DNA of 64,000 nt from Xylocopa sonorina (lineage: Eukaryota; Arthropoda; Insecta; Hymenoptera; Apidae), in NCBI RefSeq assembly GCF_050948175.1, contig NW_027490136.1, positions 1,178,001 to 1,242,000 of the forward strand. The letters run 5' to 3'. The position numbers and the translations under genes are program-made. How positions within the stretch are numbered: position 1 is the first letter of the stretch; every line of letters starts with the position of its first letter. This document shows positions 23,338 through 39,110 of the stretch, one piece after another. The notes beneath the pieces are model-generated. The model worked only from the letters and a program-made list of their open reading frames with translations, did not search any database and had not been told where the DNA came from.

Positions 23338-26300
23338 ATGAGATGCGATATCGTGATTTAAGAAGCACTAGAACTCCATTGCTACGATACGTAGACATCT
23401 GCAAACAATATTTCCTAGCAAGGAAGTGTCGCACTTACATTCTTTTGATGTGAATACGAGGTATACATAATGCTCCTCAATGTATATTACACCTTATTAC
23501 GAAACTTAGAAATGAAATGCGACATCTCGTTTTAAATATAAGTACTCTATTGCTGCGATACGCAGACATCTGAAAACAATATTTCCTAGCAGGTAAGTGT
23601 CACATTTACATTCTTGTGAAGTAAAATCAACGTATACATGACATTTTGCAATGAATATTATATCTTATCATGAAACATAGAAGTGAGATGCGATATCGCG
23701 TTTTAAGAAGCATCAGAACTGTATTGCTACGATACGTAGACATCTGAAGTCGCTATTTCCTAGCATGGAAGTTTCGCATTTACATTCTTTTGAAGTGAAT
23801 ACGAGATATACATGACACATGGGAATGAATATTATATCTTATCATGAAACATAGGAATGAGTTGCAATATCGCGTTTTGACAAGCATTAGAACACTATTG
23901 CTTCAATACGTTGACATCTGCAAGCACTACTTCCTAGCAAGGAAGTGCCGCTTTTACATTCGTTTGAAGTAAATACGAGGTATACATGACACTTCGCAAT
24001 GAATATTATATCTTATCATGAAACATAGAAGTGAGACGCGATATCGCGTATTAAGAAGCACTAGAACCCTATTGCTACGATACGTAGACATCTGCAAACG
24101 CTATTTCCTACCATGAAAGTGTCGCATTTACATTCGTTTGAAGTGAATACGAGGTATACATGACACTTCGCAATGAATATTATACCTTATCACGAAACAT
24201 AGGAATGAGATGCGATATCGTGATTTAAGAAGCACTAGAACACCATTGCTACGATACGTAGACATCTGCAAACAATATTACCTAACTAGGAAGTGTCGCA
24301 CTTACATCCTATAGATGTGAATACGAGGTATACATAACAGTCCACAACGTATATTACACCATATTACGAAACATAGAAATGAAATGCGACATCTCGTTTT
24401 AAGAAGTATAAGTACTCTATTGCTGCGATACGCAGACATCTGAAAACAATATTTCCTAGCAAGGAAGTGTCACATTTACATTCTTGTGAAGTAAAATCAA
24501 CGTATACATGACATTTTGCAATGAATATTATATCTTATCATGAAACATAGAAGTGAGATGCGATATCGCGTTTTAAGAAGCATCAGAACTCTATTGCTAC
24601 GATACGTAGACATCTGCAAACGCTATTTCCTAGCATGGAAGTGTTGCATTTACATTCTTTTGAAGTGAATACGAGATATACGTTACACATTGCACTGAAT
24701 ATTATATCTTCTCATGAAACATAGGAATGAGTTGCGATATCGCGTTTTGAGAAGCATTAGAGCTCTATTGCTACGATACGTAGACATCTGCAAGCAATAT
24801 TTCCTAGCAAGAAAGTATCGCATTTACATTCTTTTGAAGTGAATACGAGGTATACATGACACTTCGCAATGAATATTATACCTTATCACGAAACATAGAA
24901 ATGAGATGCGATATCGTGATTTAAGAAGCACTAGAACTCCATTGCTACGATACGTAGACTTCTGCAAACAATATTTCCTAGCAAGGAAGTGTCGCACTTA
25001 CATTCTTTTGATGTGAATACGAGGTATACATAATACTCCTCAATGTATATTACACCTTATTACGAAACTTAGAAATGAAATGCGACATCTCGTTTTAAGT
25101 ATAAGTACTCCATTGCTGCGATACGCAGACATCTGAAAACAATATTTCCTAGCAGGGAAGTGTCACATTTACATTCTTGTGAAGTAAAATCAACGTATAC
25201 ATGACATTTTGCAATGAATATTATATCTTATCATGAAACATAGAAGTGAGATGCGATATCGCGTTTTAAGAAGCATCAGAACTGTATTGCTACGATACGT
25301 AGACATCTGAAGACGCTATTTCCTAGCATGGAAGTTTCGCATTTACATTCTTTTGAAGTGAATACGAGATATACATGACACATGGGAATGAATATTATAT
25401 CTTATCATGAAACATAGGAATGAGTTGCAATATCGCGTTTTGACAAGCATTAGAACACTATTGCTTCAATACGTTGACATCTGCAAGCACTACTTCCTAG
25501 CAAGGAAGTGCCGCTTTTACATTCGTTTGAAGTAAATACGAGGTATACATGACACTTCGCAATGAATATTATATCTTATCATGAAACATAGAAGTGAGAC
25601 GCGAAATCGCGTATTAAGAAGCACTAGAACCCTATTGCTACGATACGTAGACATCTGCAAACGCTATTTCCTACCATGAAAGTGTCGCATTTACATTCAT
25701 TTGAAGTGAATACGAGGTATACATGACACTTCGCAATGAATATTATACCTTATCACGAAACATAGGAATGAGATGCGATATCGTGATTTAAGAACCACTA
25801 GAACACCATTGCTACGATACGTAGACATCTGCAAACAATATTACCTAACTAGGAAGTGTCGCACTTACATCCTATTGATGTGAATACGAGGTATACATAA
25901 CACTCCACAACGTATATTACACCATATTACGAAACATAGAAATGAAATGCGACATCTCGTTTTAAGAAGTATAAGTACTCTATTGCTGCGATACGCAGAC
26001 ATCTGAAAACAATATTTCCTAGCAAGGAAGTGTCACATTTACATTCTTGTGAAGTAAAATCAACGTATACATGACATTTTGCAATGAATATTATATCTTA
26101 TCATGAAACATAGAAGTGAGATGCGATATCGCGTTTTAAGAAGCATCAGAACTCTATTGCTACGATACGTAGACATCTGCAAACGCTATTTCCTAGCATG
26201 GAAGTGTTGCATTTACATTCTTGTGAAGTGAAATCGGGGTATACATGACACTTCGCAATGAATATTACATCTTATCATGAAACATAGACGTCAGATGCGA

Positions 26301-29300
26301 TATCGCGTTTTAAAAAGCACTAGAACTCTATTGCTACGATACGTAGACATCTGCAAGCAATATTTCCTATCAAGAAACTATCGCATTTACATTCTTTTGA
26401 AGTGAATACGAGGTATACATGACACTTCGCAATGAATATTATACCTTATCACGAAACATAGAAATGAGATGCGATATCGTGATTTAAGAAGCACTAGAAC
26501 TACATTGCTACGATACGTAGACATCTGCAAACAATATTTCCTAGCAAGGAAGTGTCGCACTTACATCCTTTTGATGTGAATACGAGGTATACATAATACT
26601 CCTCAACGTATATTACACCTTATTACGAAACTTAGAAATGAAATGCGACATCTCGTTTTAAGTATAAGTACTCTATTGCTGCGATACGTAGATATCTGAA
26701 AACAGTATTTCCTAGCAAGGAAGTGTCACATTTACATTCTTGTGAAGTAAAATCAACGTATACATGACATTTTGCAATGAATATTATATCTTATCATGAA
26801 ACATAGAAGTGAGATGCGATATCGCCTTTTAAGAAGCATCAGAACTCTATTGCTACGATACGTAGACATCTGCTAACGCTATTTCCTAGCATGGAAGTGT
26901 CGCATTTACATTCTTGTGAAGTGAAATCGAGGTATACATGACACTTCGCAATGAATATTATATCTTATCATGAAACATAGAAGTGAGACGCGATATCGCG
27001 TTTTAAGAAGCATAAGAACTCTATTGCTACGATACGTAGACATCTGCAAACGCTATTTCCTAGCATGGATGTGTAGCATTTACATTCCTGTGAAGTGAAA
27101 TCGAGGTATACATGACACTTCGCAATGAATATTATATCTTATCATGAAACGTAGAAGTGAGACTCGATATAGCGTTTTGAGAAGCATTAGGTCTGTATTG
27201 CTACGATACGTAGACATCTGAGAACGCTATTTCCTAGCATGGATGTTTCGCATTTACATTCTTTTGAAATGAATACGAGATATACATGACACATCGGAAT
27301 GAATATTATATCTTATCATGAAACATAGGAATGAGTTGCAATATCGCGTTTTGACAAGCATTGGAACACTATTGCTTAGATACGTAGACATCTGCAAGCA
27401 CTACTTCCTAGCAAGGATGTGCCGCTTTTACATTCTTGTGATGTGAGTACGAGGTATACATGACACTTCGCAATGAATATTATATCTTATCATGAAACAT
27501 AGGAATGAGTTGCGATATCGCGTTTTGAGAAGCATTAGAGCTCTATTGCTACGATACGTAGGCATCTTCAAACGCTATTTCCTAGCATGGAATTGTCGCA
27601 TTTACATTCTTGTGAAGTGAAATCGATTTATACATGACACTTCGCAATGAATATTATATCTTATCATGAAACGTAGAAGTGAGACTCGATATGGCGTTTT
27701 GAGAAGCATTAGGACTGTACTTCTACGATACGTAGACATCTGAAAACGCTATTTCCTAGCATGGAAGTTTCGCATTTACATTCTTTTGAAATGAATACGA
27801 GATATACATGACACATCGGAATGAATATTATATCTTATCATGAAACATAGGAATGAGTTGCAATATCGCGTTTTGACAAGCATTAGAACACTATTGCTTC
27901 GATACGTAGACATCTGCAAGCACTACTTCCTTGCAAGGATGTGCCGCTTGTACATTCTTGTGATGTGAGTACGAGGTATACATGACACTTCGCAGTGAAT
28001 ATTATATCTTATCATGAAACATAGAAGTGAGACGCGATATCGCGTTTTAAGAAGCATAAGAACCCTATTGCTACGATACGTAGACATCTGCAAACGCTAT
28101 TTCCTAGCATGGAAGTGTAGCATTTACGTTCTTTTGAAGTGAATACGAGGTATACATGACACTTCGCAATGAATATTATACCTTATCACGAAACATAGAA
28201 ATGAGATGCGATATCGTGATTTAAGAATCACTAGAACTCCATTGCTACGATACGTAGACATCTGCAAACAATATTTCCTAGCAAGGAAGTGTCGCACTTA
28301 CATTCTTTTGATGTGAATACGAGGTATACATAATACTCCTCAATGTATATTACACCTTATTGCGAAACTTAGAAATGAAATGCGACATGTCGTTTTAAGT
28401 ATAAGTACTCTATTGCTGCGATACGCAGACATCTGAAAACAATATTTCCTAGCAGGGAAGTGTCACATTTACATTCTTGTGAAGCAAAATCAACGTATAC
28501 ATGACATTTTGCAATGAATATTATATCTTATCATGAAACATAGAAGTGAGATGCGATATCGCGTTTTAAGAAGCATCAGAACTGTATTGCTACGATACGT
28601 AGACATCTGAAGACGCTATTTCCTAGCATGGAAGTTTCGCATTTACATTCTTTTGAAGTGAATACGAGATATACATGACACATGGGAATGAATATTATAT
28701 CTTATCATGAAACATAGGAATGAGTTGCAATATCGCGTTTTGACAAGCATTAGAACACTATTGCTTCAATACGTTGACATCTGCAAGCACTACTTCCTAG
28801 CAAGGAAGTGCCGCTTTTACATTCGTTTGAAGTAAATACGAGGTATACATGACACTTCGCAATGAATATTATATCTTATCATGAAACATAGAAGTGAGAC
28901 GCGATATCGCGTATTAAGAAGCACTAGAACCCTATTGCTACGATACGTAGACATCTGCAAACGCTATTTCCTACCATGAAAGTGTCGCATTTACATTCGT
29001 TTGAAGTGAATACGAGGTATACATGACACTTCGCAATGAATATTATACCTTATCACGAAACATAGGAATGAGATGCGATATCGTGATTTAAGAAGCACTA
29101 GAACACCATTGCTACGATACGTAGACATCTGCAAACAATATTACCTAACTAGGAAGTGTCGCACTTACATCCTATTGATGTGAATACGAGGTATACATAA
29201 CACTCCACAACGTATATTACACCATATTACGAAACATAGAAATGAAATGCGACATCTCGTTTTAAGAAGTATAAGTACTCTATTGCTGCGATACGCAGAC

Positions 29301-32300
29301 ATCTGAAAACAATATTTCCTAGCAAGGAAGTGTCACATTTACATTCTTGTGAAGTAAAATCAACGTATACATGACATTTTGCAATGAATATTATATCTTA
29401 TCATGAAACATAGAAGTGAGATGCGATATCGCGTTTTAAGAAGCATCAGAACTCTATTGCTACGATACGTAGACATCTGCAAACGCTATTTCCTAGCATG
29501 GAAGTGTTGCATTTACATTCTTGTGAAGTGAAATCGGGGTATACATGACACTTCGCAATGAATATTACATCTTATCATGAAATATAGACGTCAGATGCGA
29601 TATCGCGTTTTAAGAAGCACTAGAACTCTATTGCTACGATACGTAGACATCTGCAAGCAATATTTCCTAGCAAGAAACTATCGCATTTACATTCTTTTGA
29701 AGTGAATACGAGGTATACATGACACTTCGCAATGAATATTATACCTTATCACGAAACATAGAAATGAGATGCGATATCGTGATTTAAGAAGCACTAGAAC
29801 TACATTGCTACGTTACGTAGACATCTGCAAACAATATTTCCTAGCAAGGAAGTGTCGCACTTACATCCTTTTGATGTCAATACGAGGTATACATAATACT
29901 CCTCAACGTATATTACACCTTATTACGAAACTTAGAAATGAAATGCGACATCTCGTTTTAAGTATAAGTACTCTATTGCTGCGATACGCAGACATCTGAA
30001 AACAATATTTCCTAGCAGGGAAGTGTCACATTTACATTCTTGTGAAGTAAAATCAACGTATACATGACATTTTGCAATGAATATTACATCTTATCATGAA
30101 ACATAGAAGTGAGATGCGATATCGCGTTTTAAGAAGCATCAGAACTGTATTGCTACGATACGTAGACATCTGAAGACGCTATTTCCTAGCATGGAAGTTT
30201 CGCATTTACATTCTTTTGAAGTGAATACGAGATATACATGACACATGGGAATGAATATTATATCTTATCATGAAACATAGGAATGAGTTGCAATATCGCG
30301 TTTTGACAAGCATTAGAACACTATTGCTTCAATACGTTGACATCTGCAAGCACTACTTCCTAGCAAGGAAGTGCCGCTTTTACATTCGTTTGAAATAAAT
30401 ACGAGGTATACATGACACTTCGCAATGAATATTATATCTTATCATGAAACATAGAAGTGAGACGCGATATCGCGTATTAAGAAGCACTAGAACCCTATTG
30501 CTACGATACGTAGACATCTGCAAACGCTATTTCCTACCATGAAAGTGTCGCATTTACATTCGTTTGAAGTGAATACGAGGTATACATGACACTTCGCAAT
30601 GAATATTATACCTTATCACGAAACATAGGAATGAGATGCGATATCGTGATTTAAGAAGCACTAGAACACCATTGCTACGATACGTAGACATCTGCAAACA
30701 ATATTACCTAACTAGGAAGTGTCGCACTTACATCCTATTGATGTGAATACGAGGTATACATAACACTCCACAACGTATATTACACCATATTACGAAACAT
30801 AGAAATGAAATGCGACATCTCGTTTTAAGAAGTATAAGTACTCTATTGCTGCGATACGCAGACATCTGAAAACAATATTTCCTAGCAAGGAAGTGTCACA
30901 TTTACATTCTTGTGAAGTAAAATCAACGTATACATGACATTTTGCAATGAATATTATATCTTATCATGAAACATAGAAGTGAGATGCGATATCGCGTTTT
31001 AAGAAGCATCAGAACTCTATTGCTACGATACGTAGACATCTGCAAACGCTATTTCCTAGCATGGAAGTGTTGCATTTACATTCTTTTGAAGTGAATACGA
31101 GATATACGTTACACATTGCACTGAATATTATATCTTCTCATGAAACATAGGAATGAGTTGCGATATCGCGTTTTGAGAAGCATTAGAGCTCTATTGCTAC
31201 GATACGTAGACATCTGCAAGCAATATTTCCTAGCAAGAAAGTATCGCATTTACATTCTTTTGAAGTGAATACGAGGTATACATGACACTTCGCAATGAAT
31301 ATTATACCTTATCACGAAACATAGAAATGAGATGCGATATCGTGATTTAAGAAGCACTAGAACTCCATTGCTACGATACGTAGACTTCTGCAAACAATAT
31401 TTCCTAGCAAGGAAGTGTCGCACTTACATTCTTTTGATGTGAATACGAGGTATACATAATACTCCTCAATGTATATTACACCTTATTACGAAACTTAGAA
31501 ATGAAATGCGACATCTCGTTTTAAGTATAAGTACTCCATTGCTGCGATACGCAGACATCTGAAAACAATATTTCCTAGCAGGGAAGTGTCACATTTACAT
31601 TCTTGTGAAGTAAAATCAACGTATACATGACATTTTGCAATGAATATTATATCTTATCATGAAACATAGAAGTGAGATGCGATATCGCGTTTTAAGAAGC
31701 ATCAGAACTGTATTGCTACGATACGTAGACATCTGAAGACGCTATTTCCTAGCATGGAAGTTTCGCATTTACATTCTTTTGAAGTGAATACGAGATATAC
31801 ATGACACATGGGAATGAATATTATATCTTATCATGAAACATAGGAATGAGTTGCAATATCGCGTTTTGACAAGCATTAGAACACTATTGCTTCAATACGT
31901 TGACATCTGCAAGCACTACTTCCTAGCAAGGAAGTGCCGCTTTTACATTCGTTTGAAGTAAATACGAGGTATACATGACACTTCGCAATGAATATTATAT
32001 CTTATCATGAAACATAGAAGTGAGACGCGAAATCGCGTATTAAGAAGCACTAGAACCCTATTGCTACGATACGTAGACATCTGCAAACGCTATTTCCTAC
32101 CATGAAAGTGTCGCATTTACATTCATTTGAAGTGAATACGAGGTATACATGACACTTCGCAATGAATATTATACCTTATCACGAAACATAGGAATGAGAT
32201 GCGATATCGTGATTTAAGAACCACTAGAACACCATTGCTACGATACGTAGACATCTGCAAACAATATTACCTAACTAGGAAGTGTCGCACTTACATCCTA

Positions 32301-35300
32301 TTGATGTGAATACGAGGTATACATAACACTCCACAACGTATATTACACCATATTACGAAACATAGAAATGAAATGCGACATCTCGTTTTAAGAAGTATAA
32401 GTACTCTATTGCTGCGATACGCAGACATCTGAAAACAATATTTCCTAGCAAGGAAGTGTCACATTTACATTCTTGTGAAGTAAAATCAACGTATACATGA
32501 CATTTTGCAATGAATATTATATCTTATCATGAAACATAGAAGTGAGATGCGATATCGCGTTTTAAGAAGCATCAGAACTCTATTGCTACGATACGTAGAC
32601 ATCTGCAAACGCTATTTCCTAGCATGGAAGTGTTGCATTTACATTCTTGTGAAGTGAAATCGGGGTATACATGACACTTCGCAATGAATATTACATCTTA
32701 TCATGAAACATAGACGTCAGATGCGATATCGCGTTTTAAAAAGCACTAGAACTCTATTGCTACGATACGTAGACATCTGCAAGCAATATTTCCTATCAAG
32801 AAACTATCGCATTTACATTCTTTTGAAGTGAATACGAGGTATACATGACACTTCGCAATGAATATTATACCTTATCACGAAACATAGAAATGAGATGCGA
32901 TATCGTGATTTAAGAAGCACTAGAACTACATTGCTACGATACGTAGACATCTGCAAACAATATTTCCTAGCAAGGAAGTGTCGCACTTACATCCTTTTGA
33001 TGTGAATACGAGGTATACATAATACTCCTCAACGTATATTACACCTTATTACAAAACTTAGAAATGAAATGCGACATCTCGTTTTAAGTATAAGTACTCT
33101 ATTGCTGCGATACGTAGATATCTGAAAACAGTATTTCCTAGCAAGGAAGTGTCACATTTACATTCTTGTGAAGTAAAATCAACGTATACATGACATTTTG
33201 CAATGAATATTATATCTTATCATGAAACATAGAAGTGAGATGCGATATCGCCTTTTAAGAAGCATCAGAACTCTATTGCTACGATACGTAGACATCTGCT
33301 AACGCTATTTCCTAGCATGGAAGTGTCGCATTTACATTCTTGTGAAGTGAAATCGAGGTATACATGACACTTCGCAATGAATATTATATCTTATCATGAA
33401 ACATAGAAGTGAGACGCGATATCGCGTTTTAAGAAGCATAAGAACTCTATTGCTACGATACGTAGACATCTGCAAACGCTATTTCCTAGCATGGATGTGT
33501 AGCATTTACATTCCTGTGAAGTGAAATCGAGGTATACATGACACTTCGCAATGAATATTATATCTTATCATGAAACGTAGAAGTGAGACTCGATATAGCG
33601 TTTTGAGAAGCATTAGGTCTGTATTGCTACGATACGTAGACATCTGAGAACGCTATTTCCTAGCATGGATGTTTCGCATTTACATTCTTTTGAAATGAAT
33701 ACGAGATATACATGACACATCGGAATGAATATTATATCTTATCATGAAACATAGGAATGAGTTGCAATATCGCGTTTTGACAAGCATTGGAACACTATTG
33801 CTTAGATACGTAGACATCTGCAAGCACTACTTCCTAGCAAGGATGTGCCGCTTTTACATTCTTGTGATGTGAGTACGAGGTATACATGACACTTCGCAAT
33901 GAATATTATATCTTATCATGAAACATAGGAATGAGTTGCGATATCGCGTTTTGAGAAGCATTAGAGCTCTATTGCTACGATACGTAGGCATCTTCAAACG
34001 CTATTTCCTAGCATGGAATTGTCGCATTTACATTCTTGTGAAGTGAAATCGATTTATACATGACACTTCGCAATGAATATTATATCTTATCATGAAACGT
34101 AGAAGTGAGACTCGATATGGCGTTTTGAGAAGCATTAGGACTGTACTTCTACGATACGTAGACATCTGAAAACGCTATTTCCTAGCATGGAAGTTTCGCA
34201 TTTACATTCTTTTGAAATGAATACGAGATATACATGACACATCGGAATGAATATTATATCTTATCATGAAACATAGGAATGAGTTGCAATATCGCGTTTT
34301 GACAAGCATTAGAACACTATTGCTTCGATACGTAGACATCTGCAAGCACTACTTCCTTGCAAGGATGTGCCGCTTGTACATTCTTGTGATGTGAGTACGA
34401 GGTATACATGACACTTCGCAGTGAATATTATATCTTATCATGAAACATAGAAGTGAGACGCGATATCGCGTTTTAAGAAGCATAAGAACCCTATTGCTAC
34501 GATACGTAGACATCTGCAAACGCTATTTCCTAGCATGGAAGTGTAGCATTTACGTTCTTTTGAAGTGAATACGAGGTATACATGACACTTCGCAATGAAT
34601 ATTATACCTTATCACGAAACATAGAAATGAGATGCGATATCGTGATTTAAGAATCACTAGAACTCCATTGCTACGATACGTAGACATCTGCAAACAATAT
34701 TTCCTAGCAAGGAAGTGTCGCACTTACATTCTTTTGATGTGAATACGAGGTATACATAATACTCCTCAATGTATATTACACCTTATTGCGAAACTTAGAA
34801 ATGAAATGCGACATGTCGTTTTAAGTATAAGTACTCTATTGCTGCGATACGCAGACATCTGAAAACAATATTTCCTAGCAGGGAAGTGTCACATTTACAT
34901 TCTTGTGAAGCAAAATCAACGTATACATGACATTTTGCAATGAATATTATATCTTATCATGAAACATAGAAGTGAGATGCGATATCGCGTTTTAAGAAGC
35001 ATCAGAACTGTATTGCTACGATACGTAGACATCTGAAGACGCTATTTCCTAGCATGGAAGTTTCGCATTTACATTCTTTTGAAGTGAATACGAGATATAC
35101 ATGACACATGGGAATGAATATTATATCTTATCATGAAACATAGGAATGAGTTGCAATATCGCGTTTTGACAAGCATTAGAACACTATTGCTTCAATACGT
35201 TGACATCTGCAAGCACTACTTCCTAGCAAGGAAGTGCCGCTTTTACATTCGTTTGAAGTAAATACGAGGTATACATGACACATCGCAATGAATATTATAT

Positions 35301-38050
35301 CTTATCATGAAACATAGAAGTGAGACGCGATATCGCGTATTAAGAAGCACTAGAACCCTATTGCTACGATACGTAGACATCTGCAAACGCTATTTCCTAC
35401 CATGAAAGTGTCGCATTTACATTCGTTTGAAGTGAATACGAGGTATACATGACACTTCGCAATGAATATTATACCTTATCACGAAACATAGGAATGAGAT
35501 GCGATATCGTGATTTAAGAAGCACTAGAACACCATTGCTACGATACGTAGACATCTGCAAACAATATTACCTAACTAGGAAGTGTCGCACTTACATCCTA
35601 TTGATGTGAATACGAGGTATACATAACACTCCACAACGTATATTACACCATATTACGAAACATAGAAATGAAATGCGACATCTCGTTTTAAGAAGTATAA
35701 GTACTCTATTGCTGCGATACGCAGACATCTGAAAACAATATTTCCTAGCAAGGAAGTGTCACATTTACATTCTTGTGAAGTAAAATCAACGTATACATGA
35801 CATTTTGCAATGAATATTATATCTTATCATGAAACATAGAAGTGAGATGCGATATCGCGTTTTAAGAAGCATCAGAACTCTATTGCTACGATACGTAGAC
35901 ATCTGCAAACGCTATTTCCTAGCATGGAAGTGTTGCATTTACATTCTTGTGAAGTGAAATCGGGGTATACATGACACTTCGCAATGAATATTACATCTTA
36001 TCATGAAATATAGACGTCAGATGCGATATCGCGTTTTAAGAAGCACTAGAACTCTATTGCTACGATACGTAGACATCTGCAAGCAATATTTCCTAGCAAG
36101 AAACTATCGCATTTACATTCTTTTGAAGTGAATACGAGGTATACATGACACTTCGCAATGAATATTATACCTTATCACGAAACATAGAAATGAGATGCGA
36201 TATCGTGATTTAAGAAGCACTAGAACTACATTGCTACGTTACGTAGACATCTGCAAACAATATTTCCTAGCAAGGAAGTGTCGCACTTACATCCTTTTGA
36301 TGTCAATACGAGGTATACATAATACTCCTCAACGTATATTACACCTTATTACGAAACTTAGAAATGAAATGCGACATCTCGTTTTAAGTATAAGTACTCT
36401 ATTGCTGCGATACGCAGACATCTGAAAACAATATTTCCTAGCAGGGAAGTGTCACATTTACATTCTTGTGAAGTAAAATCAACGTATACATGACATTTTG
36501 CAATGAATATTACATCTTATCATGAAACATAGAAGTGAGATGCGATATCGCGTTTTAAGAAGCATCAGAACTGTATTGCTACGATACGTAGACATCTGAA
36601 GACGCTATTTCCTAGCATGGAAGTTTCGCATTTACATTCTTTTGAAGTGAATACGAGATATACATGACACATGGGAATGAATATTATATCTTATCATGAA
36701 ACATAGGAATGAGTTGCAATATCGCGTTTTGACAAGCATTAGAACACTATTGCTTCAATACGTTGACATCTGCAAGCACTACTTCCTAGCAAGGAAGTGC
36801 CGCTTTTACATTCGTTTGAAATAAATACGAGGTATACATGACACTTCGCAATGAATATTATATCTTATCATGAAACATAGAAGTGAGACGCGATATCGCG
36901 TATTAAGAAGCACTAGAACCCTATTGCTACGATACGTAGACATCTGCAAACGCTATTTCCTACCATGAAAGTGTCGCATTTACATTCGTTTGAAGTGAAT
37001 ACGAGGTATACATGACACTTCGCAATGAATATTATACCTTATCACGAAACATAGGAATGAGATGCGATATCGTGATTTAAGAAGCACTAGAACACCATTG
37101 CTACGATACGTAGACATCTGCAAACAATATTACCTAACTAGGAAGTGTCGCACTTACATCCTATTGATGTGAATACGAGGTATACATAACACTCCACAAC
37201 GTATATTACACCATATTACGAAACATAGAAATGAAATGCGACATCTCGTTTTAAGAAGTATAAGTACTCTATTGCTGCGATACGCAGACATCTGAAAACA
37301 ATATTTCCTAGCAAGGAAGTGTCACATTTACATTCTTGTGAAGTAAAATCAACGTATACATGACATTTTGCAATGAATATTATATCTTATCATGAAACAT
37401 AGAAGTGAGATGCGATGTCGCGTTCTAAGAAGCATCAGAACTCTATTGCTACGATACGTAGACATCTGCAAACGCTATTTCCTAGCATGGAAGTGTTGCA
37501 TTTACATTCTTGTGAAGTGAAATCGGGGTATACATGACACTTCGCAATGAATATTACATCTTATCATGAAACATAGACGTCAGATGCGATATCGCGTTTT
37601 AAGAAGCACTAGAACTCTATTGCTACGATACGTAGACATCTACAAGCAATATTTCCTAGCAAGAAACTATCGCATTTACATTCTTTTGAAGTGAATACGA
37701 GGTATACATGACACTTCGCAATGAATATTATACCTTATCACGAAACATAGAAATGAGATGCGATATCGTGATTTAAGAAGCACTAGAACTACATTGCTAC
37801 GTTACGTAGACATCTGCAAACAATATTTCCTAGCAAGGAAGTGTCGCACTTACATCCTTTTGATGTCAATACGAGGTATACATAATACTCCTCAACGTAT
37901 ATTACACCTTATTACGAAACTTAGAAATGAAATGCGACATCTCGTTTTAAGTATAAGTACTCTATTGCTGCGATACGCAGACATCTGAAAACAATATTTC
38001 CTAGCAGGGAAGTGTCACATTTACATTCTTGTGAAGTAAAATCAACGTAT
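23338..38050 (+). repeat. Satellite array 2, homogenised core with 9- and 10-monomer higher-order repeats
   Basis: A marker monomer (GATGCGATATCGTGATTTAAG) recurs at 23338, 24901, 26464, 28201, 29764, 31327, 32890, 34627, 36190 and 37753. Spacings are 1563 (nine monomers, one 3 bp short) or 1737 (ten monomers). The short monomer lacks AAG in the TTTTAAGTATAAGTACTC block. The series 1563+1737+1563+1563 makes a 6426-bp super-unit present twice in tandem (about 24660-31085 and 31086-37511). The identical 76-codon frames at 29769, 36195 and 37758 are consequences of this repetition and not genes. Confidence 0.92.
24660..37511 (+). repeat. Two tandem copies of a 6426-bp super-unit
   Basis: Diagnostic variants recur at exactly 6426 bp: CGTTACACATTGCACTG at 24681 and 31107, TAGACTTCTGC near 24956 and 31382, GCGAAATCGC near 25601 and 32027. 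By eye only occasional single differences exist, for example ATTACGAAAC/ATTACAAAAC near 26621/33047 and GACACTTCGC/GACACATCGC near 28851/35277. Boundaries are blurred by the nested 1563-bp repeats. Similarity falls off before about 23640 in the first copy and after about 37400 in the second. Confidence 0.88.
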
Positions 38051-39110
38051 ACATGACATTTTGCAATGAATATTATATCTTATCATGAAACATAGAAGTG
38101 AGATGCGATATGGCGTTTCAAGAAGCATTAGAACTCTATTGCTATGATACGTAGACATCTGCAAGCGCTATTTCCTAGCATGGAAGTTTCGCGTTTACAT
38201 TCTTTTGAAATGAATACGAGATATACATGACACATCGGAATGAATATTATATTTTATCATGAAACATAGGAATGAGTTGCGATATCGCGTTTTGAGAAGC
38301 TTTAGAACACTATTGCTTCGATACGTAGACATCTGCAAGCGCTAATTCCTAGCAAGGAAGTGCCGCTTTTACATTCTTGTGAAGTGAAATCGAGGTATAC
38401 ATGACACTTCGCAATGAATATTATATCTTATCATGAAACATAGGAATGATTTGCGATGTCGCGTTTTGAGAAGCATTAGAACACTATTGCTTCGATAGGT
38501 AGACATCTGCAAGCGCTACTTCCTAGCAAGGAAGTGCCGCTTCTACATTCTTCTGAAGTGAAATCGAGGTATACATGACACGTCCCAATGAATATTATAT
38601 CTTATCATGAAACATAGATGTGAGATGCGATATCGCGTTTTAAGAAGCATTAGAACTCTATTGCTACGATGCGTAGAATTCTGCTAACGCTATTTCCTAG
38701 CAAGGGAGTGTCGCATTTACATTCTTTTGAAGTGAATACGAGATATACATGACACTTCTCAATGAGTTTTATATATTATCATGAAACATAGGAATGAGAT
38801 GCGATATCGCGTTTTGAAAAGCATTAGATCTCTATTGCTAATATACGTTGAGATCTGCAAACGCTATTTCCTAGCATGGAAGTTTCGCATTTACTTTTTT
38901 GTGATGTGAGTACGAGGTATACATGACACTTCGCAATGAATATTATATCTTATCATGAAACATAGAAATGAAATGCGACATCTCGTTTTAAGGAGAATTA
39001 GAACTCTATTGCTACGATACGTAGAAACCTGCAAACGCTATTTCCTAGCATGGAAGTGTCGCATTTACATTCTTGTGATGTGTGTACGAGGTATACATGA
39101 CAGTTCGCAA
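38051..39110 (+). repeat. Satellite array 2, diverged forward monomers next to the strand switch
   Basis: Six or so full-length monomers with many private substitutions follow the homogenised core. They do not belong to the 9-monomer order. The last one breaks off after GACAGTTCGCAATGAA. Confidence 0.85.

Noticed and set aside
29769..37988. Three identical 76-residue frames (29769, 36195, 37758) as a conserved gene family
   Set aside because: They lie wholly inside satellite monomers at spacings equal to the higher-order repeat; similar frames with Arg/Tyr-rich translations appear wherever two monomers lack a stop.
11764..39110. A CENP-B box in the monomer
   Set aside because: TTCG occurs (for example TTCGATACGTAGAC) but the A..CGGG half of the core does not follow at the required spacing.
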